A stretch of 64,000 bases of DNA from Xanthomonas dyei (GCF_002939865.1 NZ_MDEE01000022.1:1-64000), one strand, 5' to 3'; positions 46,675 through 58,727 are shown, numbered from the stretch's first letter. Program-made: numbers and translations. Notes: a model not told the origin generated them from the letters alone.

Positions 46675-47715
46675 ATGACCTATCTCGCACATCCCGATCG
46701 TTACGACCGCATCGCCTACCGCCGTGTCGGCCGTAGCGGCCTTGTCTTGCCCGCATTGTCGCTGGGGCTGTGGCACAACTTTGGCGACAGCACGCCGATC
46801 GACACCCAGCGCGCCTTGCTGCGCACCGCCTTCGATCTGGGCATCACCCATTTCGATCTAGCCAACAACTATGGCCCGCCGTATGGCAGCGCGGAGCGCA
46901 ACTTCGGCCGTTTGCTGCGCGAGGATTTCAAGCCGTATCGCGATGAATTGATCATTTCCACCAAGGCCGGCTGGGACATGTGGCCCGGCCCCTACGGGCA
47001 GGGCGGCAGTTCGCGCAAGTATCTGTTGTCCAGCCTGGACCAGAGCCTGCAAAGGCTGGGCGTGGACTATGTGGACATCTTCTATTCGCACCGTTTCGAT
47101 GCGGACACGCCGTTGGAAGAAACCGCCGGCGCATTGGCCAGCGCCGTGCAACAAGGCAAGGCGCTGTACGTGGGCGTGTCGTCGTATTCGGCGGCGCGCA
47201 CGCGTGAGATCGCCGCATTGCTGCGCGAGTGGAAGGTGCCGTTGCTGATCCATCAACCGGCCTACAACCTGTTCAACCGGTGGCTTGAGCACGAGCTGCT
47301 GGATGCCACCGCAGACATCGGGGCCGGGGTGATCGCATTCACGCCGCTGGCACAGGGCCTGCTCACCGGCAAGTATCTCGATGGCGTGCCGGCCGATGCG
47401 CGCGTCAATCGCCCAGGTGGGCAATCGCTGCGGCCGGAGCATCTGTCCGACGACAACCTGCAACGCGCGCGTGGATTGAATGCGATTGCGCAGCGTCGCG
47501 GACAAAGCCTTGCGCAGCTGGCACTGGCCTGGGTGCTGCGCGATGCGCGGGTGAGTTCGGGGTTGTTGGGTGCCAGCCGGCCAGAGCAGTTGGTCGAAAA
47601 TGTCGCGGCATTGCGCAACCTGAGTTTCAGCGCAGACGAGTTGGCCGAGATCGATCGCTTCGCGGTCGAGGGCGGCATCAACCTGTGGGAAAAACCGTCA
47701 ACCGATTGGCAATGA
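46675..47715 (+). CDS. Aldo/keto reductase (YghZ/Gpr type)
   Basis: The 346-residue protein is an NADPH-dependent aldo/keto reductase similar to E. coli YghZ, which reduces glyceraldehyde 3-phosphate and methylglyoxal. The catalytic set is visible: Asp and Tyr in THFDLANNYGPPYGSAE, Lys in IISTKAGWDMWPGPYG, His in DIFYSHRFD. GLLGASRPEQL marks the cofactor-binding end. It sits between the monooxygenase and the ABC importer genes, so it may reduce the aldehyde left after oxidative desulfonation; that role is inferred. SsuA starts just 12 bases after its stop. Confidence 0.9.
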   Translation: MTYLAHPDRYDRIAYRRVGRSGLVLPALSLGLWHNFGDSTPIDTQRALLRTAFDLGITHFDLANNYGPPYGSAERNFGRLLREDFKPYRDELIISTKAGWDMWPGPYGQGGSSRKYLLSSLDQSLQRLGVDYVDIFYSHRFDADTPLEETAGALASAVQQGKALYVGVSSYSAARTREIAALLREWKVPLLIHQPAYNLFNRWLEHELLDATADIGAGVIAFTPLAQGLLTGKYLDGVPADARVNRPGGQSLRPEHLSDDNLQRARGLNAIAQRRGQSLAQLALAWVLRDARVSSGLLGASRPEQLVENVAALRNLSFSADELAEIDRFAVEGGINLWEKPSTDWQ

Positions 47716-47726
47716 GGAGATCGTCG

Positions 47727-48695
47727 ATGCGCATGCGTGTGGCTTGGGCGGTGATGCTGTTGGTAAGTGTCGCGTGGTTGCCGCGCGCGTCTGCGGCCGA
47801 CCCTGCACAGCTGCGTATCGGCTATCAAAAAGCGGTGTCGAGCCTGGTGCTGGCCAAACAGCACCGTCTGCTGGAGCATCGCTTCCCGCGCACCAACATT
47901 ACCTGGGTGGAATTTCCAGCGGGGCCGCAATTGCTGGAAGCCTTGAACGTGGGTAGCGTCGATCTGGGCGGGGCCGGCGATATTCCGCCGTTGTTCGCGC
48001 AGGCGGCCGGTGCCGATCTGTTGTACGTGGGCTGGGTGCCGCCGACGCCGAAGGCCGAAACCATTCTGGTGCCGGCCAAGAGCGCGCTGCGCCGCGTGGC
48101 CGATCTCAAGGGCAAGCGGGTGGCGTTTCAAAAAGGATCCAGCGCGCATAATTTGCTGCTGCGGTTGTTGGCCAAGTCCGGCCTGAGCCTGCGCGACATC
48201 ACCCCGCTGTATCTGTCGCCGGCCAATGCGCGTGCCGCGTTTGCGGCCGGGCAGGTGGATGCCTGGGCGATCTGGGACCCGTGGTATTCGGCGTTGACGC
48301 TGGATGGCAGTGCGCGCCTGCTCGCCAATGGCGAAGGGTTGGGGTTGACCGGCGGGTTCTTTCTGTCGTCGCGCCGCTATGCCACGGCATGGGGCCCGTT
48401 CGTGCAGCAGGTGATGGGCACGCTCAATCAGGCCGATGGCCTGCTGGAACGCGACCGCGCCGGCAGTATCAAGGTGCTGGCGCAGGTGAGTGGGCTGTCG
48501 CCTGCGGTGGTGGAGCGCACCTTGGCGCACCGCCCGCCGGCCAGCGTGCAACCGCTCAGCGCCGAGGTCATAAAGGCGCAGCAGGCCACCGCCGACCTGT
48601 TCTATGCGCAGCGGTTATTGCCCAAGCGCGTGCTGGTGGCACCCGCGGTGTGGCGCGCACCGGCCACGGTTGCCGCGCAAGCGGCAGGCAAGTGA
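47727..48695 (+). CDS. ssuA: Periplasmic sulfonate-type substrate-binding protein
   Basis: The 322-residue precursor has a signal peptide (about 1-25, MLLVSVAWLPRASAADP). It matches the SsuA/TauA group that binds alkanesulfonates or taurine: LRIGYQKAVSSLVLAKQH, WVEFPAGPQLLEALNVGSVDLGGAGDIPPLFAQAAGADLLYV (about 55-95) and VDAWAIWDPWYSALT. I chose the ATG at 47727, with GAGGAGA 6 bases upstream; earlier ATG at 47712 lacks this. It is part of the set running to 50369. The gene symbol is by resemblance; the true substrate is not known. Confidence 0.88.
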   Translation: MRMRVAWAVMLLVSVAWLPRASAADPAQLRIGYQKAVSSLVLAKQHRLLEHRFPRTNITWVEFPAGPQLLEALNVGSVDLGGAGDIPPLFAQAAGADLLYVGWVPPTPKAETILVPAKSALRRVADLKGKRVAFQKGSSAHNLLLRLLAKSGLSLRDITPLYLSPANARAAFAAGQVDAWAIWDPWYSALTLDGSARLLANGEGLGLTGGFFLSSRRYATAWGPFVQQVMGTLNQADGLLERDRAGSIKVLAQVSGLSPAVVERTLAHRPPASVQPLSAEVIKAQQATADLFYAQRLLPKRVLVAPAVWRAPATVAAQAAGK

Positions 48696-48744
48696 TGCGC
48701 ACGGCTGCGTCGTCGCTGCGCACCGGCAACACGAGAGCGATGCC

Positions 48745-49539
48745 ATGAGCGCGCGTGCGTTGCGCTGGGGCAACCGGCTGCTGCCGTGGGTATTGCCATT
48801 GACGGTGCTGGCGGCATGGCAGGGCGCCGCATCGGTTGGCTGGCTGCCGCAGCGCATCCTGCCGGCGCCGGATGCGGTGCTGCGTGCGGCGGCCACGCTC
48901 GTGCAAAGCGGCGAGCTATGGCAACACCTGGCAATCAGCAGTTGGCGCGCCGCCGTGGGCCTGGCCATCGGCGGCAGCCTTGGCCTGGCGCTGGGCCTGT
49001 TGACCGGTGTGTCGCGCGTGGCCGAGCGCCTGCTCGACAGCAGCCTGCAGATGCTGCGCAACGTGCCGCATCTGGCGCTGATTCCGCTGGTGATCCTGTG
49101 GTTTGGCATCGATGAGGGCGCCAAGTTGTTTCTGGTGGCGCTGGGCACCTTCTTCCCGATCTATCTCAATACCTATCACGGCATCCGCAGCGTGGACCCG
49201 GCGTTGATCGAGATGGCACGCAACTACGGCTTGCGTGGGCCGCAATTGTTTATCGATGTGTTGCTGCCAGGCGCGCTGCCGTCGATTCTGGTGGGGCTGC
49301 GCTTTGCATTGGGGCTGATGTGGCTGACCTTGATCGTGGCCGAAACCATCTCCGCCAGTTCCGGCATTGGCTACCTGGCAACCAATGCGCGCGAGTTCCT
49401 GCAGACCGACATCGTGGTGGTGGCGATCGTGCTGTATGCGGTGCTTGGCAAGCTGGCCGATCTTGCCGCGCGCGGGCTCGAAGCCTGGTGGCTGGGCTGG
49501 CACCCGGCGCAACAACGGCGCGCGCAGGTGCGGCGATGA
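48745..49539 (+). CDS. ssuC: Sulfonate-type ABC transporter permease
   Basis: The 264-residue inner-membrane protein has six hydrophobic segments and the permease coupling motif near [34 protein letters not shown] (about 155-190, matching the EAA loop pattern). Other family segments are [40 protein letters not shown]. It forms the channel of the importer with SsuA and SsuB. The ATG overlaps no gene; its stop overlaps the ssuB ATG (ATGA), so translation is coupled. Confidence 0.92.
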   Translation: MSARALRWGNRLLPWVLPLTVLAAWQGAASVGWLPQRILPAPDAVLRAAATLVQSGELWQHLAISSWRAAVGLAIGGSLGLALGLLTGVSRVAERLLDSSLQMLRNVPHLALIPLVILWFGIDEGAKLFLVALGTFFPIYLNTYHGIRSVDPALIEMARNYGLRGPQLFIDVLLPGALPSILVGLRFALGLMWLTLIVAETISASSGIGYLATNAREFLQTDIVVVAIVLYAVLGKLADLAARGLEAWWLGWHPAQQRRAQVRR

Positions 49540-50369
49540 CGGCGGCAGGCAACGGGTTGCCGCTGACCCTGCGCGGCATCGGCAAGCGCTATGGCGGCAG
49601 CGATGTGTTGCGCGGCATCGATCTGGAGATTGCAGCGGGTAGTTGTGTGGCGGTGGTCGGCCGTAGTGGTTGCGGCAAGAGCACGCTGCTGCGCGTGATC
49701 GCCGGTCTGGAGAGCGCCGATGCCGGTCGCGTGGACAGTGGCGATGCACCTTTGGCGCGTCGGCGCGATGCGGTGCGGCTGATGTTTCAGGATGCGCGGC
49801 TGCTGCCCTGGAAGCGGGTGATCGACAACGTGGCGCTCGGCCTGGGTCGCGCGGGGCGCGCACAGGCACAGGCGGCACTGGATGCGGTGGGGCTGGGCAC
49901 GCGCGGCGGCGACTGGCCGGCGGCGTTGTCCGGTGGGCAGCGGCAACGCGTGGCGCTGGCGCGCGCATTGGTGCATCGGCCGCGGCTGTTGCTGCTGGAC
50001 GAGCCGCTGGGCGCGCTGGATGCGTTGACGCGGATCGAGATGCAGCAGCTGATCGTGCAGCTGTGGCGGCAGTACGGCTTCACCCTGGTGCTGGTGACCC
50101 ATGATGTGGCCGAAGCCAGCGCACTAGCCGACCGCATCGTGGTGATCGAGCAGGGCCGGGTCGGCCTGGATGTCGCCGTGCCGGTGGCGCACCCGCGCGC
50201 ACCCGGCACCCCCGCGCTGGCAACGATCCAAACGCAGGTGCTGTCGCGTCTGCTGGGCGCTGCGCAGGCAGGTGCGGCGGCAACTCCCGCGCAGGGCGAT
50301 GCGGGGCAGGGCATCGCGGGTGGCGGCAGCGCTTTGCATGCGGCAGTGCCGTTGCGACGGATCGTGTAG
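49536..50369 (+). CDS. ssuB: Sulfonate-type ABC transporter ATP-binding protein
   Basis: The 277-residue ATPase shows Walker [11 protein letters not shown] (about 41-50), the Q-loop [10 protein letters not shown], the signature [15 protein letters not shown], Walker [13 protein letters not shown] and the switch His in [11 protein letters not shown]. It energises SsuC. The ~55-residue C-terminal tail rich in Ala and Gly ([17 protein letters not shown]) is not part of the core. It overlaps ssuC by four bases and ends the organosulfur set; no clear terminator follows. Confidence 0.93.
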   Translation: MTAAGNGLPLTLRGIGKRYGGSDVLRGIDLEIAAGSCVAVVGRSGCGKSTLLRVIAGLESADAGRVDSGDAPLARRRDAVRLMFQDARLLPWKRVIDNVALGLGRAGRAQAQAALDAVGLGTRGGDWPAALSGGQRQRVALARALVHRPRLLLLDEPLGALDALTRIEMQQLIVQLWRQYGFTLVLVTHDVAEASALADRIVVIEQGRVGLDVAVPVAHPRAPGTPALATIQTQVLSRLLGAAQAGAAATPAQGDAGQGIAGGGSALHAAVPLRRIV

Positions 50370-50495
50370 CAATCGTCCGTTGGTCGGCCCCGTGGCCGAT
50401 GCCAGACCGCGCTGCCCGCAGCTCGCAACGACACTCGGGGCCGGAGAAGGCGGTCTCGGTGGCCGTGGTCTCGGTTCGTTCCGTGCCGATCAAAC

Positions 50496-50523
50496 CTTGA
50501 AACCCCGCTCGGCAGCCGCATCT
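50496..50523 (+). promoter_or_regulatory. Heat-shock (RpoH) type promoter of clpB
   Basis: The -35 CTTGAAA (50496-50502) matches the sigma-32 consensus exactly. The -10 CCGCATCT (50516-50523) differs from CCCCATNT at one position, with a 13-base spacer. It lies about 47-75 bases upstream of the clpB ATG. Confidence 0.75.
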
Positions 50524-50569
50524 GCACGGTATCGCCGGCGTTGCCGGCCACCCGTTCAGAGGATTTCCC

Positions 50570-53155
<2,586 letters not shown>

Positions 53156-53276
53156 TTGAAGGGCGGGTCGTCCCGCAGGATACGAGGCGTCGTCTGCATC
53201 ATTCAGGTCGTTTGGGAGCGTGGCGAACCGTCGCGCTCTTCTCCAATCGAACGTCTCATCTGGCAAGGAACTTCAG

Positions 53277-54188
53277 ATGCGTATTGCGTATGTCCCGATC
53301 TACCTCGGCGTCGCCTTGGGATTGGCAGGTGCCCTGCACGCAGGGGAAGTGCCGGATGTTTTCGCCGCGCTCAATGCCTACGAGGCAAAAGACTATGCGC
53401 GCTGTGCCGAGGTAATGGACGCATTGCAGCGCTCATCCGGCGAACTGCCACAGAATGGCGAACTCCTGCGCGCAGAATGCCTGGCGGCAGCAGAACGGAC
53501 CGATGAGGCGATGCGCTATCTCGATGATGAAATTCCACGAGGGCGCATTTCCATCGATGATTTGCGCAGCAAGGATCGACCTGGCCTGAATCGTCTAAGA
53601 AAGATGCGCGGGTGGCCTGCACTTTTGGCGAAGGCCGAACGCATCAATGTGCAGCAGCAGGCGGCACAGAATCCGCAGTTGCGGCAGCAATTGCTTGCGC
53701 GCGTGGAGAAGGATCAGCAAGCGCAAAATGCAGCAATCGCTGCTGGGGGCAAGCCAGCCGACTGGGCATCTATCGTGCCGGTGACGCGCGAAAATACCGA
53801 ATGGCTCAAGCAAGTCGTCGCAACGCAGGGGTGGCCGGGACGGCGCCTGGTGGGCGAAGACGGTGCCAATGCAGCATGGACACTGATACAGCACTCCGAC
53901 GCCGACCCAGCGTTTCAGGCGCAGGTGTTGGCACTGATGGAGGCGGCGCTTGCCAGGCAGGATGTGGCACCTGACGACGTTGCGCTGCTCACCGATCGCG
54001 TCTTGCGCGCGCAAGGCAAGCCTCAGCGCTACGGCACCCAGTTTCAGACCGATGCGGATGGCCGCATGTCGTTGCAGCCCACTGAGGACGAAGCTGGCCT
54101 GGATGCACGTCGCCAGCGCATGGGACTACCTCCCATGGAGCAGTACAGAAAAATGTTGCACGACGTCTACCATAAGCCGGTCCACTGA
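53277..54188 (+). CDS. Exported DUF6624 protein
   Basis: The 303-residue product has a signal peptide (about 1-21, MRIAYVPIYLGVALGLAGALHAG). A middle segment is rich in Gln/Ala/Arg and probably helical (about 120-160). The C-terminal half matches DUF6624: GANAAWTLIQHSDADPAFQAQVLALMEAAL (about 195-225), LLTDRVLRAQGKPQRYGTQF and MGLPPMEQYR. The function is unknown. AAGGAA lies upstream of the chosen ATG; the longer reading from 53220 hides the signal peptide. It is 121 bases after clpB with no other partner. Confidence 0.8.
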   Translation: MRIAYVPIYLGVALGLAGALHAGEVPDVFAALNAYEAKDYARCAEVMDALQRSSGELPQNGELLRAECLAAAERTDEAMRYLDDEIPRGRISIDDLRSKDRPGLNRLRKMRGWPALLAKAERINVQQQAAQNPQLRQQLLARVEKDQQAQNAAIAAGGKPADWASIVPVTRENTEWLKQVVATQGWPGRRLVGEDGANAAWTLIQHSDADPAFQAQVLALMEAALARQDVAPDDVALLTDRVLRAQGKPQRYGTQFQTDADGRMSLQPTEDEAGLDARRQRMGLPPMEQYRKMLHDVYHKPVH

Positions 54189-54339
54189 TCGACAGTTGCA
54201 GGGGCGCAGAGTTGCCGGTAGCCATCGCGGGTGCGCCGTTGCAGGAGCTGACAGTTGGCGATGTCGTCATAGCGTTCTGTCATGAGGGGCATGGCAGCAG
54301 CCGCGTATCGTCCTTGTTTTCTCCCGACCGAGCCGCACC

Positions 54340-55626
54340 ATGACCGACCCGCAGTGGAAGCCCGAAACCATCGCCGTGCATGGTGGGTATCGCCCCGATC
54401 CGACCACGCGGGCGGTGGCGGTGCCGATCTACCAGACCGTTGCCTACGCCTTCGACAACACCCAGCACGGCGCGGATCTGTTCGATCTGAAAGTGCCGGG
54501 CAGCCTCTACAGTCGCATCACGAACCCAACCAACGATGTGCTGGAACAGCGCGTCGCGGCGCTGGAAGGCGGCATCGGTGCACTGGCGCTGGCGTCCGGG
54601 CAGGCGGCGGTGACCTACGCCATCCAGACCATCGCCGAGGTGGGCGACAACATCGTGTCGTCCAGTGCGTTGTATGGCGGTACCTATAATCTGTTCGCGC
54701 ATACGCTGCCGCAGTTCGGCATCAGCACGCGGTTTGCCGACTATCGCGATCCGCAGGCGTTTGCCGGCCTGATCGACGACCGTACCAAGGCGGTGTTCGT
54801 CGAGTCGATCGGCAATCCGCGCGGCAACATCACCGATATCGAAGCGGTGGCGGCCGTGGCGCATGCGCATGGCGTACCGCTGATCGTGGACAACACCGTG
54901 GCCACCCCGTCGTTGCTGCGGCCGATCGACTTCGGCGCGGACATCGTGGTGCATTCGCTGACCAAATATCTGGGCGGGCATGGCAACAGCATCGGTGGTG
55001 CGATCGTGGACAGCGGGCGCTTTCCGTGGGCGGAGCACAAGGCGCGATTTGCGCGTCTCAACGAGCCGGACGTGAGCTACCACGGCGTGGTGTATACCGA
55101 GGCGCTGGGCGAGGCCGCCTACATCAGCCGCGCACGGGTGGTGCCGCTGCGCAATACTGGGGCGGCGTTGTCGCCGTTCAATGCGTTTTTGATCCTGCAA
55201 GGCATCGAAACCCTGCCGCTGCGCATGGAGCGCATCAATGCCAATACATTGGCGATTGCAAGGTATCTGCAGCAACACGCGCGGGTGGCCTGGGTCAATT
55301 ACGCCGCGTTGCCGGATCACCCCGAGCATGCGCTGGCGCAGAAGTATCTGGGCGGGCACGGCTCGGGCGTGCTGACCTTCGGCCTGCCCGGTGGACGTGC
55401 CGCGGGCGCGCGGTTTCTGGATGCGCTGCAGCTGTTCACGCGGCTGGTCAACATCGGCGATGCCAAATCGCTGGCGACGCATCCGGCATCCACCACGCAC
55501 CGCCAGCTCGGTCCGGCCGAACTGGAACATGCCGGCGTCAGCGAAGACACCGTGCGCCTGTCGATCGGCATCGAACATATCGACGACCTGCTGGCGGATC
55601 TGGAGCAGGCGCTACAGGGAGCGTGA
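54340..55626 (+). CDS. metY: O-acetylhomoserine aminocarboxypropyltransferase
   Basis: MetY uses pyridoxal phosphate to add sulfide (or methanethiol) to O-acetylhomoserine, forming homocysteine. The 428-residue length is that of the MetY group, longer than MetB/MetC. Visible landmarks are the N-terminal TIAVHGGYRPDPTTRAVAVPIYQTVAYAFD (about 8-37), ALASGQAAVTYAIQTI, SSSALYGGTYNLF and the PLP Lys209 in HSLTKYLGGHGNSIGGAIVD. It lies about 4 kb after the organosulfur module, so freed sulfite, once reduced, could feed it. The 147-bp repeat element begins 5 bases after its stop. Confidence 0.95.
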   Translation: MTDPQWKPETIAVHGGYRPDPTTRAVAVPIYQTVAYAFDNTQHGADLFDLKVPGSLYSRITNPTNDVLEQRVAALEGGIGALALASGQAAVTYAIQTIAEVGDNIVSSSALYGGTYNLFAHTLPQFGISTRFADYRDPQAFAGLIDDRTKAVFVESIGNPRGNITDIEAVAAVAHAHGVPLIVDNTVATPSLLRPIDFGADIVVHSLTKYLGGHGNSIGGAIVDSGRFPWAEHKARFARLNEPDVSYHGVVYTEALGEAAYISRARVVPLRNTGAALSPFNAFLILQGIETLPLRMERINANTLAIARYLQQHARVAWVNYAALPDHPEHALAQKYLGGHGSGVLTFGLPGGRAAGARFLDALQLFTRLVNIGDAKSLATHPASTTHRQLGPAELEHAGVSEDTVRLSIGIEHIDDLLADLEQALQGA

Positions 55627-55630
55627 GGTT

Positions 55631-55777
55631 TTAGCGCAGCCAACACGCCGACTGTGCTCACCGCCAGGCGAGCGCGGCCGGTACTCGGTGCGGCATGGAC
55701 CACGCGTCCACTCCGGTTCTTCCGCGCCGTCCACACCCACCTGACGACTGCTCGCTACGTTTTGTTGGCCACTCTTG
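55631..55777 (+). mobile_element. 147-bp MITE-like element, copy 3
   Basis: Same family as 35371-35517; the right half from CACTCCGGTT to the end GTTTTGTTGGCCACTCTTG is nearly identical. The left end (TTAGCGCAGCCAACACG) is more diverged. It starts 5 bases after the metY stop codon. Confidence 0.8.
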
Positions 55778-55919
55778 GAACAACGCTCCCGTCGGATACC
55801 AAGGCACGGCGGGAGCGCCACCGGTGCGCGTGTCTTGGTGCGCGCGTACTGCTAGCGCGGAGCGGGGTGGGGTTGGGTATGGCAAAGCACGATGCCCGCC
55901 GGTACTGGCTTCGGTGAGC
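55778..55919. other. Spacer between two repeat structures
   Basis: No gene is visible. Short frames on both strands lack ribosome binding sites and recognisable products. Confidence 0.45.
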
Positions 55920-56031
55920 GCGGCAGCGCGGCTGGGGATCGGCTCTTCGGCTCGGTCAGACATCCTGTCTGACTCGCCGCCGCGGCACATCCTTGTGCCG
56001 CTCTCCGCCAAATCCCCAGCCGCGCTGCCGC
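55920..56031. repeat. 112-base nested inverted repeat (possible three-way junction)
   Basis: The outer arms 55920-55939 and 56012-56031 pair perfectly over 20 bases (CGGCAGCGCGGCTGGGGAT with its complement). Inside are two separate perfect 8-bp hairpins: GTCAGACA-TCC-TGTCTGAC (55955-55973) and GCGGCACA-TCCT-TGTGCCGC (55982-56001). As RNA or cruciform DNA it would form a long stem with two arms. I do not recognise it as a known RNA family. Confidence 0.8.
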
Positions 56032-56490
56032 CTCGTGACCTCGCTTCCATGACCCGGACATCTTGAACACGCCAATGACGCTTGGCTTGAAGCCTTTCTC
56101 CCGCCCGGAACGGCTCGCCCCTCTCCCGTCGGGGCGAGGAGGCACAGCTTGCGCGCGATGGGCGCGGGTGGCCTTGGAGCGCACGCGCCGCAAGCGCAAG
56201 CGTGGGCTGGGGCGCGGAGCGGGTGTGGGGGGGGCGATCTCAATGACGGGGGCGAAGCCCACGCATATGTGCGAGATCAAGCTCGATGGCGGACATGCAA
56301 GCAACCCAGCATGCTGCTTCTATCCATGGCATGAGGCTGCGCTCTGTCCCCTCATCCAGCGCTGCGCGCCACCTTCTTCCGATGAGAGAAGCAATCAGTA
56401 GTCACCACCCCGGCGCGTGGCGACGCGCTGCGCTTGGTCGGTCGCACCAGAGCGCTGAGGCGCCAGCCAATCCTGCTACCATGCGCGCCC
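56032..56490. other. Spacer before the cobalamin riboswitch without a visible gene
   Basis: No convincing coding region. It contains a REP-like hairpin (56348-56390) and G-rich stretches such as GTGTGGGGGGGGCG near 56225. The btuB promoter is expected in the last 100 bases. Confidence 0.5.
56348..56390. repeat. REP-like hairpin, reverse orientation of 32479-32523
   Basis: CCCCTCATCCAGCGCTGCGC followed by GCCACCTTCTTCCGATGAGAGAA. It is a degenerate relative of the GGAGAAGGTGGCGCG type. Confidence 0.55.
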
Positions 56491-56695
56491 CTGAGGTGAC
56501 TGCCGGCTGGCCGGTGGTTTAAACGGGAATCCGGTGCGCGCATCGCCTTGGGCGAGTCGTAATTCCGGAGCTGCCCCCGCAACGGTGGGCGAGACAAGGG
56601 TCTGCACGTCACGCCACTGTGCTTTGCATGGGAAGGCGCAGACCCGGGAAGCATCCGCTTCCGCTCGCAAGCCCGGAGACCGGCCTGAGGGATTG
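56491..56695 (+). ncRNA. Cobalamin riboswitch upstream of btuB
   Basis: The landmark blocks of the adenosylcobalamin riboswitch are present in order: CGGGAATCCGGTGCG (56524-56538), the B12 box GGAGCTGCCCCCGCAACGGT (56567-56586), and the closing GCCCGGAGACCGGCC (56670-56684). The start GCTGGCCGGTGG pairs with the final ACCGGCC as stem P1. Binding of cobalamin should shut down expression of btuB and perhaps the operon behind. About 120 bases separate it from the btuB ATG. Confidence 0.95.
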
Positions 56696-56817
56696 ACCCG
56701 GCACGCGGTGGGCGTGGCCTTGCGCGTCCGATGCTGCTGCGTCGGACGGCTGGCCCGTTGCTGCGTGTCGCCCCATTGCCCCCGCGCGGGTCGGCGCGGT
56801 TTCAGGAGCAGCAGTAG

Positions 56818-58695
56818 ATGTCCCTTTCTTCCGTTTTGCCATCTCGCGCCGTGTTGGCCGCGGGATTGTCGCTGTGCGTGATCAATCTGGCCCAGGCCGA
56901 AGCCGCCATCGATCTCGACGAAGTGGTGGTCACCGCCTCGCGGACCGCGCAGACCCAGGACCAGACGCTGGCGCCGGTCACGGTGATCGACCGCGCGCAG
57001 ATCGAGCGCCGCCAGATCAATTCGCTGCAGGACCTGCTGCGTGGCGAAGCCGGGGTGTCGCTGGCCAATAACGGTGGTCCGGGTAAGGCGACCTCGTTGT
57101 TCCTGCGCGGCACCGAATCGGATCATCTGGTGGTGCTGATCGACGGCGTGCGCATCGGCTCGGCCACTGCGGGCGGTGCGGCATTGCAGGATCTGCCGAT
57201 CGAGCAGATCGAACGCATCGAGATCGTGCGCGGGCCGTTTTCCAGCCTGTATGGCTCCGAAGCGCTGGGCGGCGTGATCCAGATCTTTACCCGTCGCCCG
57301 CAAGGCCGCTTCGTGCCGACGCTGAGCGTGGCGGCCGGCAGCGACAATGCGCGCCGTTATGGCGCCGGTGTCGCCGGGCGCAGCCAGGGCGATCTGAGCG
57401 AAGCCGGCGGCTGGTATTCGCTCAACGCCGTGCATGACCAAACCGATGGCATCAATGCGTATCTGGACACCAGCTCGAGTGCCTACGATCCGGACCGCGA
57501 CGGCTACCGCAACGATTCGCTGAGCGCGCAGGGCGGCTGGCGCTTCAACCGGCAGTGGGATGCGGACGTGCACGCCTTGCGGGCGCAAAGCCGCAACGAA
57601 TACGACGGCTCGGCCTTCGGCGGCAATCTGTCCAAGGGCGTGCAGCAGGCCGTGGGCGGGCGCGTGCGCTATGCGCCCAGCGATGCGCTGACCTTCACCG
57701 CCAGCCTGGGTAGCAGCGCCGATTTCAGCGACGCGTATTACGACGGTGCGTACCTGTCGACCTACGACACGCGCCGCAAGCAGGGCTCGTTGCAGGCCGA
57801 CGTCAACACCGGGCCGGGCCTGCTCACGGTCGGTTTCGACTGGCAGCGCGACGCCATCGCCAGCAGCGACACCTACGATGCCGACAGCCGCATCGACCGC
57901 GCCGCGTTTGCGCAGTGGCAGCAGAGCTTCGGCAGCCAGTCGCTGCAGGCCAGCCTGCGTCGCAACGACAACAGCCAGTTCGGTGGCAAGACCACAGGCA
58001 GCCTGTTGTGGGGCCGGGACTTCGCTGAGCATTTGCGCGTGACCGCCAGCTACGGCACCGCGTTCAAGGCGCCCACCTTCAACGAGTTGTATTACCCGGA
58101 TTACGGCAATCCGTTGCTGGGGCCGGAAACCTCCAAGAGCGCCGAGATTGGGCTGCGCGGCAGCTACGCCTGGGGCACCTGGACGCTCAATGCCTTCCAG
58201 ACCCGCATCGACGATCTGATTGCCTACGACGCGGCGCTGGTGGATGCCACTCACCCGTTCGGGCAGCCGAACAACATCGACCAGGCGCGCATTCGCGGCG
58301 TGGAAGCGGGCTACGACACCGAGCTGGCCGGCTGGACCCTGCGCAGCGCGCTGACCTGGCTGCAGCCGCAGGCCGATGGCGAGGTCGATCACGGCAACTG
58401 GTTGCCGCGGCGTGCGCGGCAGAGCGGGCGCATCGATGCCGACCGCAGCTTCGGTGCCTTCAGCGTCGGCACCAGCCTGTTCGGTTCAGGTAAGCGTTAC
58501 GACGATCTGGCCAACACCGAGCGGCTGGCCGGTTACGGCCTGCTGGATCTGCGCGTGAGCTATGCGATCGATGCGGACTGGAAGGTGCAGTTCACCGCAA
58601 ACAACGTGTTCGACCGCCAGTACGAGACCGCACGCTGGTATGCCCAGCCGGGACGCAATTATCTGCTCACCTTCCGCTACCAGGCGGCGCAGTAG
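56818..58695 (+). CDS. btuB: Vitamin B12 TonB-dependent outer-membrane receptor
   Basis: BtuB imports cobalamin across the outer membrane with energy from TonB. The 625-residue protein has a signal peptide (about 1-27), a TonB box IDLDEVVVTASRT (31-43), a plug with LQDLLRGEAGVSLANNGGPGKATSLFLRG-type sequence (about 60-90) and FSSLYGSEALGGVIQIFTRR, and a 22-strand-type barrel ending in YLLTFRYQAAQ. AGGAGCAGCAG precedes the ATG. The riboswitch upstream and the cobalamin genes downstream make the assignment firm, although the barrel sequence alone would not fix the substrate. Confidence 0.95.
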   Translation: MSLSSVLPSRAVLAAGLSLCVINLAQAEAAIDLDEVVVTASRTAQTQDQTLAPVTVIDRAQIERRQINSLQDLLRGEAGVSLANNGGPGKATSLFLRGTESDHLVVLIDGVRIGSATAGGAALQDLPIEQIERIEIVRGPFSSLYGSEALGGVIQIFTRRPQGRFVPTLSVAAGSDNARRYGAGVAGRSQGDLSEAGGWYSLNAVHDQTDGINAYLDTSSSAYDPDRDGYRNDSLSAQGGWRFNRQWDADVHALRAQSRNEYDGSAFGGNLSKGVQQAVGGRVRYAPSDALTFTASLGSSADFSDAYYDGAYLSTYDTRRKQGSLQADVNTGPGLLTVGFDWQRDAIASSDTYDADSRIDRAAFAQWQQSFGSQSLQASLRRNDNSQFGGKTTGSLLWGRDFAEHLRVTASYGTAFKAPTFNELYYPDYGNPLLGPETSKSAEIGLRGSYAWGTWTLNAFQTRIDDLIAYDAALVDATHPFGQPNNIDQARIRGVEAGYDTELAGWTLRSALTWLQPQADGEVDHGNWLPRRARQSGRIDADRSFGAFSVGTSLFGSGKRYDDLANTERLAGYGLLDLRVSYAIDADWKVQFTANNVFDRQYETARWYAQPGRNYLLTFRYQAAQ

Positions 58696-58727
58696 CGCGC
58701 GGGCAGCCGGTGCATGTGCGATGGCGG

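Noticed and set aside
55627-56490. Short frames on the minus strand such as 55658-56050 and 55852-56304
   Set aside because: They run through the repeat structures, are rich in Arg, Ser and Pro, and lack start signals.
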